Source of the DNA: JAHEZL01 sp046074525
Lineage (GTDB): Bacteria; Bacteroidota; Bacteroidia; Flavobacteriales_C; GCA-002722245
Length of the DNA: 64,000 bases
Assembly (NCBI GenBank): GCA_046074525.1
Contig: JBJTOK010000033.1
Span: 31,509 to 95,508 of the forward strand
Direction of reading: 5' to 3'
This document shows positions 1 to 8,000 of this stretch, in pieces (position 1 is the first letter of the stretch; each line of letters starts with the position of its first letter). The notes beneath the pieces were generated by a model, which was not told the origin of the DNA, made no database searches, and worked only from the letters and a program-made list of their open reading frames with translations. Made by a program: the position numbers and the translations under genes.

Positions 1-2
1 CA

Positions 3-1196
3 AACCAGAAACCCGATGTGGTTTCTATGAGGACAGTTATCGCCTCCAAAGTTTTCCAGGACTCTAAAATGGAACTGCCTATCGTTTTAGGCAAGACCAT
101 TTCCAACGAAATATTCACCACCGATCTTGCCAAAATGCCACACTTACTGATGGCCGGCGCCACCGGTCAGGGTAAATCTGTTGGATTAAATGCTATCCTC
201 GTTTCATTACTTTACAAGAAACACCCTTCGCAGCTGAAACTGGTACTGGTGGATCCTAAAAAAGTGGAATTGACCCTTTACAACAAACTGGTTCGCCACT
301 TCCTCGCCAAGCTTCCTGATGGGGATGAAGCGATTATCACCGACACCAAGAAGGTGGTTAACACAGTGAATTCCCTCTGTATTGAAATGGATACACGCTA
401 CGAATTACTCAAAGTAGCGCAATGCCGTAACATCAAGGAATACAATGCCAAGTTTATTGCACGCAAGCTGAATCCTGAAAACGGACATAAATATTTGCCT
501 TATATCGTGCTGGTTATCGACGAATTTGCTGATTTGATCATGACTGCCGGAAAGGAAATAGAAACACCGATCGCCCGTCTGGCACAGCTCGCGAGAGCCA
601 TTGGTATTCACCTCATCGTAGCTACGCAGCGTCCGTCGGTAAACATCATTACTGGTACCATCAAAGCCAATTTCCCGGCACGTATCGCCTTTAAAGTGAC
701 ATCAAAAATAGACTCCCGCACCATCCTTGATGCCGGTGGTGCCGACCAGCTGATCGGTCGAGGTGATATGCTTCTCTCAACCGGCAATGAACTACTGAGG
801 ATACAGTGTGCCTTTGTAGATACTCCTGAAGTAGAAGATATTTGCAGCTTTATCGGTGAGCAACGTGGTTATGCCGACGCGTTCCTGTTACCTGAATACA
901 ATGATCCTGAAGCCTCCAGCGGACACGAGGATTTGAATCCCGACGACCGCGATCCTCTCTTTGCAGAGGCCGCAAAACTGGTGGTCGTCCACCAGCAAGG
1001 CTCTGCCTCATTATTACAAAGAAGATTAAAATTAGGATATAACCGTGCAGGCAGAATTGTTGATCAACTGGAAGCAGCGGGCATTATCGGACCCTTTGAA
1101 GGCTCTAAGGCGCGTCAGGTACTTTATTCTGACGAAGCAAGCTTGGAACAATATTTGAATTCAAACAAAAACAATACAGATTCATCTCCTTTTTAA
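3..1196 (+). CDS. ftsK: DNA translocase FtsK, C-terminal part (5' end outside window)
   Basis: This is the motor and gamma parts of FtsK/SpoIIIE, the septum-located ATPase that pumps chromosome termini and delivers them for XerCD resolution. The frame is open to the left edge and residues before the GTG at 18 already look like the start of the family's motor core (...VSMRTVIAS), so this is a truncated gene, not a short protein. Visible motifs are Walker A GATGQGKS (about 156-180), Walker B VLVIDEFADL, and the RPSVNIITG segment before the KxxFPARIAFKV strand. The last about 65 residues form the winged-helix gamma domain (SASLLQRRLKLGYNRAGRI), which in known FtsK reads the polar KOPS-type sequences. 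lolA follows after 10 bases, so the two are probably cotranscribed. Identification is secure; the N-terminal membrane domain lies outside the window. Confidence 0.96.
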   Translation, partial: NQKPDVVSMRTVIASKVFQDSKMELPIVLGKTISNEIFTTDLAKMPHLLMAGATGQGKSVGLNAILVSLLYKKHPSQLKLVLVDPKKVELTLYNKLVRHFLAKLPDGDEAIITDTKKVVNTVNSLCIEMDTRYELLKVAQCRNIKEYNAKFIARKLNPENGHKYLPYIVLVIDEFADLIMTAGKEIETPIARLAQLARAIGIHLIVATQRPSVNIITGTIKANFPARIAFKVTSKIDSRTILDAGGADQLIGRGDMLLSTGNELLRIQCAFVDTPEVEDICSFIGEQRGYADAFLLPEYNDPEASSGHEDLNPDDRDPLFAEAAKLVVVHQQGSASLLQRRLKLGYNRAGRIVDQLEAAGIIGPFEGSKARQVLYSDEASLEQYLNSNKNNTDSSPF

Positions 1197-1206
1197 ATAT
1201 ACATAC

Positions 1207-1863
1207 ATGAAAAAGATTTTAATTCTACTTCTCGCACTCCCTCTCTCCCTCTTTGCACAGCAAGATGCCCAGGCTACAAAAATCCTGGATAACCTCAGCG
1301 CAAAACACAAAGGATATAAAACGATTTCAGCAGACTTTGATCTGCTGACAGACGATGCAACCAACAACACACACGACAAAAAAAGCGGAACCGTGAAGAT
1401 AAAAGGAGATAAATATATCCTCAACCTCTTCGGCATGATCAAAAAATGCAACGGAAAAAATATCTGGTCTATTAAAAAAGACGACAAGCAGGTGGATAAG
1501 GATGTGGTGAATGAAAAAACCAATGGCGGACTCAAAATCAACGAAATATTCACCATCTATAAGAAAGGATATAAGTATAAATATATGGGCGAAAAAACTG
1601 TAAATGGTAAAGTTTGCCACTCTATCGATCTCTATCCTGAACAAGGGAATACCTCCCAGTATAAGAGAATAACATTGTTTATCGACAAGAAATCAAAAGA
1701 ACTCTATAAGCTTGAATTTGCAGAGAAAAGATCTTCCAGAATCACTTCTATCATCATTAAGAAGATGACCACCAACTCCAATATGCCTGACACCGACTTT
1801 GAGTACCAGGAAAAACGTGATTGTCCGGCCTGTGAGCTGAACGACACCAGTGGAGCTGAATAA
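1207..1863 (+). CDS. lolA: outer-membrane lipoprotein carrier LolA-like protein
   Basis: A 218-residue periplasmic protein with a clear signal peptide (MKKILILLLALPLSLFAQ). The body has the LolA pattern: an N-terminal helix, the phrase YKTISADFDL, then antiparallel strands (GTVKIKGDKYILNLFG, NGKNIWSIKKDDKQV) that build the hydrophobic half-barrel carrying lipoproteins from the LolCDE exporter to the outer membrane. Length fits the family. It starts 10 bases after ftsK, a gene order I regard as common in Bacteroidota, and it is followed by a strong terminator. The C-terminal tail contains a CPAC motif, which is not a standard part of LolA and might form a disulfide. Bacteroidota LolA proteins are divergent, so the family call is good but biochemical equivalence to E. 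coli LolA is inferred. Confidence 0.85.
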   Translation: MKKILILLLALPLSLFAQQDAQATKILDNLSAKHKGYKTISADFDLLTDDATNNTHDKKSGTVKIKGDKYILNLFGMIKKCNGKNIWSIKKDDKQVDKDVVNEKTNGGLKINEIFTIYKKGYKYKYMGEKTVNGKVCHSIDLYPEQGNTSQYKRITLFIDKKSKELYKLEFAEKRSSRITSIIIKKMTTNSNMPDTDFEYQEKRDCPACELNDTSGAE

Positions 1864-1890
1864 GCCTTTTCATTTCATTATAATTATAAA

Positions 1891-1914
1891 GCCGCACAAG
1901 TGCGGCTTTTTTTT
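1891..1914 (+). terminator. intrinsic terminator after lolA
   Basis: Perfect 7-bp stem GCCGCAC/GTGCGGC (1891-1897 with 1900-1906), a two-base loop and eight T residues. It closes the ftsK-lolA unit. Confidence 0.92.
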
Positions 1915-2009
1915 GTTTACCCCCCAGCTCTTCGTCTGAAATAATTCACCTTTCGTCGAGAAAAACCAAACCTTACCTACCCCACTTACGTATTCGTCTA
2001 TATAAACAC

Positions 2010-2017
2010 TAATTTTG
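2010..2017 (+). promoter_or_regulatory. Bacteroidota -7 box close to a start codon
   Basis: TAATTTTG matches TAnnTTTG exactly and ends six bases before the ATG at 2024, so the transcript should start at or within a base or two of the start codon. No convincing -33 TTTG was seen. Confidence 0.5.
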
Positions 2018-2023
2018 TCGAAT

Positions 2024-2560
2024 ATGAAACAGCGGGTAAAGCAGATATTCATTATGTCGGTTTTCTTCTTGGGGATGAAAACTTCGGCAATGGCAACTTC
2101 CGTGGCTCTGGATGGGCTGTGGTTAGATGAAGACAATATCAAAACAGCAATTGTACAAAACGACAACAAAGTCATTCTTAACAATAAGTCGGGAAGCACT
2201 GTAGTCAAAATGAACGGTACTGTTTCTGGAAAAACCATCACTGTTTCTGTAGATCAAACCAAATTGACCGGCGAGATTTCTGACGACAACCTTGTAATCA
2301 CCTGGAAAAACGGCAGCAAATGGTTCAGAGATATTTCAGGAACCTGGGCAAACGAAAAAGGAAATAACCTGCTGATCGAACAGATAGGAAGCTTTGTAAG
2401 AGTTAAAAACGAAAAAGGTGATGTACAATCTGTTGGTTTCCTGAAAGACGAAGGCATCGTGCTTATCGCTAAAACAACGAACGAAACTACCGCAGGATCA
2501 TTACAAGAAGAAAATGGCATCGTTTGGAAAAACGGTACCGCCTGGAGAAAGAAGATGTAA
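2024..2560 (+). CDS. secreted protein of two tandem beta-rich repeats, function unknown
   Basis: The ATG at 2024 is preferred over the in-frame TTG at 2015 because it begins a signal peptide (MKQRVKQIFIMSVFFLGMK, then a short polar SAMATS). The mature protein of about 150 residues is two copies of a 70-residue unit, each opening with G-x-W (GLWLDEDN, GTWANEKG) and closing with W-K-N-G-x-x-W (TWKNGSKWF, VWKNGTAWR). The strand-turn pattern resembles lipocalin-like or DUF-type small barrels, but I do not recognise a named family. It stands alone between two terminators, with its own -7 box very near the start. Periplasmic or cell-surface location is inferred from the signal peptide. Confidence 0.75.
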   Translation: MKQRVKQIFIMSVFFLGMKTSAMATSVALDGLWLDEDNIKTAIVQNDNKVILNNKSGSTVVKMNGTVSGKTITVSVDQTKLTGEISDDNLVITWKNGSKWFRDISGTWANEKGNNLLIEQIGSFVRVKNEKGDVQSVGFLKDEGIVLIAKTTNETTAGSLQEENGIVWKNGTAWRKKM

Positions 2561-2588
2561 AAAAAAGAGAGAGGTATATAAAAGAAAA

Positions 2589-2616
2589 AGGTCCGTTGAT
2601 TAACGGACCTTTTTTT
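2589..2616. terminator. bidirectional intrinsic terminator
   Basis: Stem AGGTCCGTT/AACGGACCT (2589-2597 with 2602-2610), loop GATT, T6 on the right and an A-rich stretch on the left. It serves the rightward gene ending at 2560 and the leftward slyD-like gene ending at 2621. Confidence 0.9.
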
Positions 2617-2620
2617 ATTT

Positions 2621-3100
2621 CTAGTGGTGGTGTCCACCCGGACCGTGAACGTGTCCATGGGAGATTTCTTCAGCAGAAGCCTCTCTCACTTCGTTTACAA
2701 CGATATCGAAATTGAGTGTATTTCCAGCCAAAGGATGGTTACCGTCAATTTTCACCTGGTCGCCAGTGATTTCAACGACAGTCACTACCACCTGTCCTTG
2801 CGGACCTTCAGCGTGAAACTGCATACCTACTTCCACTTTATTGGTTCCGAAAGCCGTAAGCGGAACAGTTTGTACCAATCTCGGATCAGCAACGCCATAT
2901 CCTTTTTCGGCAGAAACCGCTACAGAAAATTTGTCGCCGGCAACTTTATTTTCCAGTTCTTCTTCCAATCCGATAACCAGATTACCGTGGCCATGCAGAT
3001 AATATAAACCTTCTCTTCCTACGTTTGAATCCAAAATCTCACCCGCATCATTCTTCAGCGTATAAGTGATGGCCACTACTGAGTTCTTTTTAATTTTCAT
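2621..3100 (-). CDS. slyD: FKBP-type prolyl isomerase, SlyD-like
   Basis: A 159-residue cytoplasmic peptidyl-prolyl cis-trans isomerase and chaperone of the SlyD group. It shows the FKBP start (YTLKNDAGEILDSN), the characteristic HGHGNLVIGLEEEL segment, the insert-in-flap domain in the middle (ADPRLVQTVPLTAFG through VTVVEITGDQVKIDGNHPLAG) and the return strand NTLNFDIVVNEVREA. The C-terminus is histidine-rich (HGHVHGPGGHHH), the feature by which SlyD binds nickel and zinc. Length fits the family. It is a single gene between a bidirectional terminator and a promoter region shared with the divergent DUF1015 gene. Confidence 0.93.
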   Translation of the reverse strand: MKIKKNSVVAITYTLKNDAGEILDSNVGREGLYYLHGHGNLVIGLEEELENKVAGDKFSVAVSAEKGYGVADPRLVQTVPLTAFGTNKVEVGMQFHAEGPQGQVVVTVVEITGDQVKIDGNHPLAGNTLNFDIVVNEVREASAEEISHGHVHGPGGHHH

Positions 3101-3133
3101 TTGTATCTGATTTTATTTTAACGATTTAGGCGC

Positions 3134-3141
3134 TAAAGGTA
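3134..3141 (-). promoter_or_regulatory. -7 box for the slyD-like gene
   Basis: Read leftward the bases are TACCTTTA, one mismatch from TAnnTTTG, 33 bases before the start codon. The -33 element is weak. Confidence 0.4.
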
Positions 3142-3208
3142 GGTTTTTACCTGTGGTTCTGAAAATAAAATCTCTTTTATCCTTATCTTTCTCACAATCA
3201 TTAACCCT

Positions 3209-4057
3209 ATGGCACATTTCATCCCTTTCAAAGGCCACTATCCGCTGCCAGCAAAGGCCGGAGCTATTGCTATTGATTCTTACGACAGCTATTCGGAGGA
3301 AGATGTGAAGGAAATCCTTCGTAACGACGCGCAATCATTCATCAATATTATCTACAAACCCGCCACCACCCATTTACAGGATTTTTATATCCAGGTGCGA
3401 CAGCGTTTCAATAACTTCATTGGCAATGAATGGCTCCTGCAATCGGAACATAAAAGCTATTACATCTACCGAAAAATTGAAGGAGGGAAAAGCTATGCAG
3501 GGATTATCGGACTGAGTGACATCCGTGATCTGGAAAAAGGACTCATTAAGCTCCACGAAAAAACGCTGCCGAAGCGAGAAAACATCCTTACGCAATATTT
3601 AAAGGAAGTCCGACTTAATGCCGAACCGGTAGCCCTCATTTATGAAAAACAGGAAAAACTTTCTGCTTTTATGAAGGATTACATGGAGAATAAAAGTCCT
3701 TTGCTTCAGTTTAAGGATAAAAGCACACATACCTTGTGGGAGATTAAGGAGGAAAATAATCTCCAGTTTATTGAAGAAGCGCTTTCAAAATTGGGTTACC
3801 TGCTCGTCGCCGACGGCCATCACCGCATCATGAGTTCGCTGAGAAACTACGAAATCAGCAACGAACATCCTTATTTCCTCAGTATTCTTTTCGATAACGA
3901 AAATGTAAGCATAAAGCCTTATTCTGAAGGAGGCAAAAAATACAGCTTTGAAGAAATAAAGGCCATCACTTCACAAAACCAGCTGCTGCCACCCAAGTCG
4001 ACATGGATATTACCGAAACTAAAAACCGGACTGGTGATCTACGATTTAAAAAAATGA
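3209..4057 (+). CDS. DUF1015 family protein, internally shortened form
   Basis: At 282 residues this is a compact member of DUF1015 (PF06245), whose members usually have about 400. The N-terminus (PFKGHYPLPAKAGAIAIDSYD), the hallmark VADGHHRIMSSL motif and the C-terminal signature LPPKSTWILPKLKTGL are all present and in frame. What is missing is the roughly 120-130 residue segment normally found between the ADGHHR block and the PPKST block; here the two are only about 60 residues apart. Because the end motif is intact I read this as a deletion or a compact subfamily, not a frameshift. The family has no firmly assigned function that I can name. yggS follows after 13 bases and is likely cotranscribed, which hints at amino-acid or PLP-related metabolism. 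Confidence 0.8.
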   Translation: MAHFIPFKGHYPLPAKAGAIAIDSYDSYSEEDVKEILRNDAQSFINIIYKPATTHLQDFYIQVRQRFNNFIGNEWLLQSEHKSYYIYRKIEGGKSYAGIIGLSDIRDLEKGLIKLHEKTLPKRENILTQYLKEVRLNAEPVALIYEKQEKLSAFMKDYMENKSPLLQFKDKSTHTLWEIKEENNLQFIEEALSKLGYLLVADGHHRIMSSLRNYEISNEHPYFLSILFDNENVSIKPYSEGGKKYSFEEIKAITSQNQLLPPKSTWILPKLKTGLVIYDLKK

Positions 4058-4070
4058 GTTTCTTTGCGGA

Positions 4071-4730
4071 ATGATTGCCAATAACCTCAATACCATTCTT
4101 TCCTCGCTTCCGGAACATGTTCAACTTATTGCGGTCTCCAAAACAAAACCGAAGGAGGATATTGCCCAAGCTTACCAGGCGGGACAAAAAGTTTTTGGTG
4201 AAAACAAGGCCCAGGAAATGTCGGCCAAGTATGCTGACCTACCCAAAGATATTCATTGGCACATGATAGGCCACATGCAAAGCAATAAAGTAAAATACAT
4301 TGCCCCTTTTGTAAGTTTGATTCATTCTGTTGATAGTTTAAATCTGCTCGGCGAAATCAATAAACAAGGCAGAAAAAACAATAGAGTTATTCCTGTTTTA
4401 CTGCAATTTCATATTGCAGAAGAAGAAACAAAATTCGGACTTTCTCTACCGGAGGCAGAAGTTCTGCTAAATTCTAATGAGTATTCCCAATTCCAGAATA
4501 TTCGTGTCGACGGCGTAATGGGTATGGCCACTTTTTCAGAAAACCCTGAGCAAGTCCGCAAGGAATTCCGCGAACTGAAAAACATTTTTATCCAATTGAA
4601 AACACGCTTTTTTTCTCAACAGGAAAACTTCAGGGAAATATCCATGGGTATGTCGGGAGATTACAAAATCGCCATTGAAGAAGGCAGTACTATGATAAGA
4701 GTGGGGAGTTCTATTTTTGGGGGGAGATAA
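4071..4730 (+). CDS. yggS: YggS/PLPBP family pyridoxal-phosphate homeostasis protein
   Basis: A 219-residue cytoplasmic PLP-binding TIM-barrel protein of the YggS/PROSC family, involved in vitamin B6 and amino-acid/keto-acid homeostasis with no known catalytic reaction. The PLP lysine lies in AVSKTKP (about residue 24), followed by the family blocks VFGENKAQE, HWHMIGHMQSNKV, VLLQFHIAEEETKFG, GVMGMAT, and the phosphate-binding end ISMGMSGDYKIAIEEGSTMIRVGSSIFG. All key motifs are intact and the length is normal. It lies 13 bases behind the DUF1015 gene and ends two bases before the convergent clpS gene, with no room for a hairpin terminator between them. Confidence 0.96.
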   Translation: MIANNLNTILSSLPEHVQLIAVSKTKPKEDIAQAYQAGQKVFGENKAQEMSAKYADLPKDIHWHMIGHMQSNKVKYIAPFVSLIHSVDSLNLLGEINKQGRKNNRVIPVLLQFHIAEEETKFGLSLPEAEVLLNSNEYSQFQNIRVDGVMGMATFSENPEQVRKEFRELKNIFIQLKTRFFSQQENFREISMGMSGDYKIAIEEGSTMIRVGSSIFGGR

Positions 4731-4732
4731 CT

Positions 4733-5020
4733 CTATTCAATAGTTGCACTAAGCCCCCTATCCATTAAAGCCTCGCACATCGGGCGAAGCACATCATACT
4801 CTCCTTTTTTCACTCCGCATTTTCCATTGTAATGAATGATGAGCGTGCATTGCTCGGCCTGCAGCGGATCATGCTCACAGATATCAACAAGGCATTTAAT
4901 CACATGATCAAAAGTGTTTACATCGTCGTTATAAACAATAAGATCATAAATATAGTTTTCCGCTTCCAGCACGTCGGTGTCGTGCTGTTCTTTGGTTAAT
5001 CTGTCAGGAGCGGTTGTCAT
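4733..5020 (-). CDS. clpS: ATP-dependent Clp protease adaptor ClpS
   Basis: A 95-residue adaptor that binds N-degron substrates and docks on the ClpA/C ATPase. It has the family core YNDDVNTFDHVIKCL, in which the Asn-Asp-Asp segment forms the N-degron pocket, then AEQCTLIIHYNGKC with the conserved His and Gly, and the final strand. The N-terminal extension of about 30 residues carries the docking function in known ClpS. The start codon overlaps the stop codon of the upstream giant SPOR gene by one base (TAATG), so translation is probably coupled. clpS more usually sits beside clpA; this placement is unusual. Confidence 0.9.
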   Translation of the reverse strand: MTTAPDRLTKEQHDTDVLEAENYIYDLIVYNDDVNTFDHVIKCLVDICEHDPLQAEQCTLIIHYNGKCGVKKGEYDVLRPMCEALMDRGLSATIE

Positions 5021-8000
5021 TATTTCTTAATGAGTTGTAAAGCTTTATCTACAGCGATTTTCTCTTTGCTCTGGTAGGCCACCATAAAAGCATCTTTCAG
5101 TCCGGAAGCAATCACCTGATCTTTTAGTTTACGTGCATCATCGGGATTGGTGAATTCACCTACAGTGAAGATGGTCACGCCATCAGCATCTTTATAGTAT
5201 TCCACTTTAGCCGGTAATTTAAAGAACAAGGTAGTGGTTTCTACCGGTACTTCATTACGGTAAGCACCTATTTGTACTTTAAATACAATTCCGGCTGCAG
5301 AAGGAGTGTTAGTGACTGTAAGCGGATTGCCAGTATTAGTTGTGATAGTAACAGTTCCATTTTGTGCATCAGCAACAGAAATACGCTGTCCGCCGCGGTA
5401 AGCAGTAACAAAGGCATCCTTGATTCCGGCAGCATTGATCTCCGCCTTGCGGGCATTGGCCTCTTCAAAAGTTTTGTATTTCCCGGTAGTATAGCGATAG
5501 AGTCCGGCTGGTGTTTTCTCCACATTCAGTGGCTGTAAATCATAGGGTCCACCTGCAGCAATTGGTTTGGAAACCACGCAAATCTGCACTGTGTAGAACG
5601 TTTCAGCGGTATTAACCGCAGTACTCTTAGCTTCATTGACTGTAACTTGTGGATTGGCTGTTACAGGATTTTTCACCTCTACTTTATTGATGGCATCCAC
5701 CTCGCGTGCTTCAATAGCCTGCAAAGCATTTTGCTGAGGCTGACTGGCTTTCTCGGTAATCTGTCCGGCCTGCTCCATGGAAATACGCTGACCGTTATAG
5801 AAGGGCACCACGAAAGCATCCTGATAACCCATCTGACGAATTTTATCGCGGGCAATTGAAGCGGCTTTAAATGATCTGAAAGTACCGGCAGTATAGCGGA
5901 TAAAGCCCAACTTGGTTTGTTCACCGTTCACCGGCGAAATTCCCTTGAACAAATCCTGCGGAATAGGATTTTTGAAAGCACCAACTTGAACTGTATAAAT
6001 CAAACCTTCCGGCAGTTTTGCATCTATTGGAATTGGTTTATCGGCAGAATACACGATAGTGTTACTGATCTCGAATTTATCCTTCAGCACCGCATCTTCA
6101 ACGCTTTGTTTTTCACCAAAAATCTTTGCTTTCTCCACATCCACTTTCACAATGGTTTTATCGTCAGGATTGATAGTGCTATGCGTTTGATTGTTGTTAT
6201 TATTATTTTGCTGCCCCTTATTGTTATCGACAGGCTTAGTATTTTTTGCAGCAGCAACAACTTCTTTTTGCGCCTTTTCCTTGTAATCAACAAACACATC
6301 TGTTTTCTTGTTGTCATCCACAGCCTTCTTCTTCACTTCCTGCGCTACTTTAGGATCAAGGCTCTCCATGTACAACTGAGCTTCCTTACGTTTAGCCTGA
6401 GCTTCCAGTCTTGAATTATCAATCAGCTGCGAAGATTGTAAAGCCTGTTCCTCTTTCTGATCTGCGAGTTTTTTGAGTCGCGCTGCTTCATTCAACAACT
6501 TCTGAACTTCCTGCTCATTGACTTTTCCTTCCGCCTGCGCGAGGGTATTTTCTGATTGTTGCTGATAGGTTTTTGCTTCCTTCTTCAGCTCGGTGTATTT
6601 ATCAACTTCAGCTGCAATTTCCTTTTCGGTTTTCTTCGCCTCATCTAACAATTGATTGTATTGCTTTGTAGCTTCTTCCCGTTTCTTAGCGGTATTGACG
6701 GCAACGTCACCAGTTCCTGTTTTATCTTTAGGTGTATCGGTTCCAGTCGCCTGATCTTTTTTTGTATCGTTATTTGCAGCAACGTTTTTATCAGCAGGCT
6801 TAGCAGTTTCAACAGGAACATCTTTCACCGTCTTCATTTTCTCCTGTAAAGCCAACGCCTGATTTTGCTGTTCGTTGGCCTTTACAATAGCCGTTCTCGC
6901 CTCCAAAGGATCGGCAGCAGAGAGTGCTCTTGCTTTCGACAGAGTAGCCTGCTTCATCAGTGAATCAGCTGTATTTTGCATGGACGCAATGGTCTTTTGC
7001 TGTTCCGGACTCTTATCTTTCAGGAGTTCTGCACTTTGACTTTTTTTGTTTTCATATGCCAGCTGATCATCTTTCAATTCTTTTTGAAGCGCCTCGTTTT
7101 TTCCTTTATCGGCGGCTAACTCATATTCCTTGCTCTGTGCCAACAGTTCTTTTTTCTTCTTTGGATTTTTCTCTTTTTCGGCCTGAGCTTGCAGCTCCGC
7201 CACTTTGGCCTGAGCGAGAGAATCCATCGCATTCTGGCGGGCAATGACTTTATTGGCCTCAGCCTTCTGCCTGTCGAGTTCCTTTTGCTTTTCCTGAGCT
7301 ATTTTTTCCTCCTCTAAACGCTTTTGTTCTGCCGCAGCCAGTTCTTCCCTGGTACCACCGTTCAATACAGCTTCCTGCTTTTCCAAAGCCTGAATTTCCT
7401 TGGCGTAAGCTTCGTTGTACAAATTGATTTGCTCAGTAGCCGACTTAGCTTTCTTCGCCTGTTCTCTCAGCTTTTTGCTTTCGGCAAAAATTTCATCCAC
7501 CTGCTTGATATCTTCCTTCTGCTTTTCAGAAATAGTAATTTTCTTTTTGGTGAAAGCCTGTTTGATTTTTTCCTTGTTGACTTCCTTCTCTTTTTCGTGG
7601 AGTTCGCCTTGTTTTGCAAGGGCTTCCTTTTCCTTGATGCGACCGAGACGCTTCAGTTTAACCGCCTGCTTCTTCAACTTCTTAGCTTCCGATTTCTTCG
7701 CTGTCTGCGCCTGCACTTCCAATGCTACAGCTTCTCTATATTTGGTCACTGCCGAATCTTCCAATGCAGAAATTTCTTTAATGAGGTTTTGTACAGCTAC
7801 ATCTTTGCTGTATGTATAATCCGAATTTTTCTTTACTCCATAAGCTTCCTCAAGAGTGTGTACTTTCTCTTGTTTCAACTGTTGTTCGGTTTTAGGAAGA
7901 GTGCTGTTGACAATTTGATCGGTCGAACTTTTTACAGCAGCAGTATCACCACCAATTTTCTTTTCAGACGCAGCTACCTGCTGCTGCATTTCCTTGATGT

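Noticed and set aside
3209..4057. Frameshift in the DUF1015 gene
   Set aside because: The C-terminal family motif is in frame with the N-terminal motifs, so a sequencing error is not needed to explain the short length.
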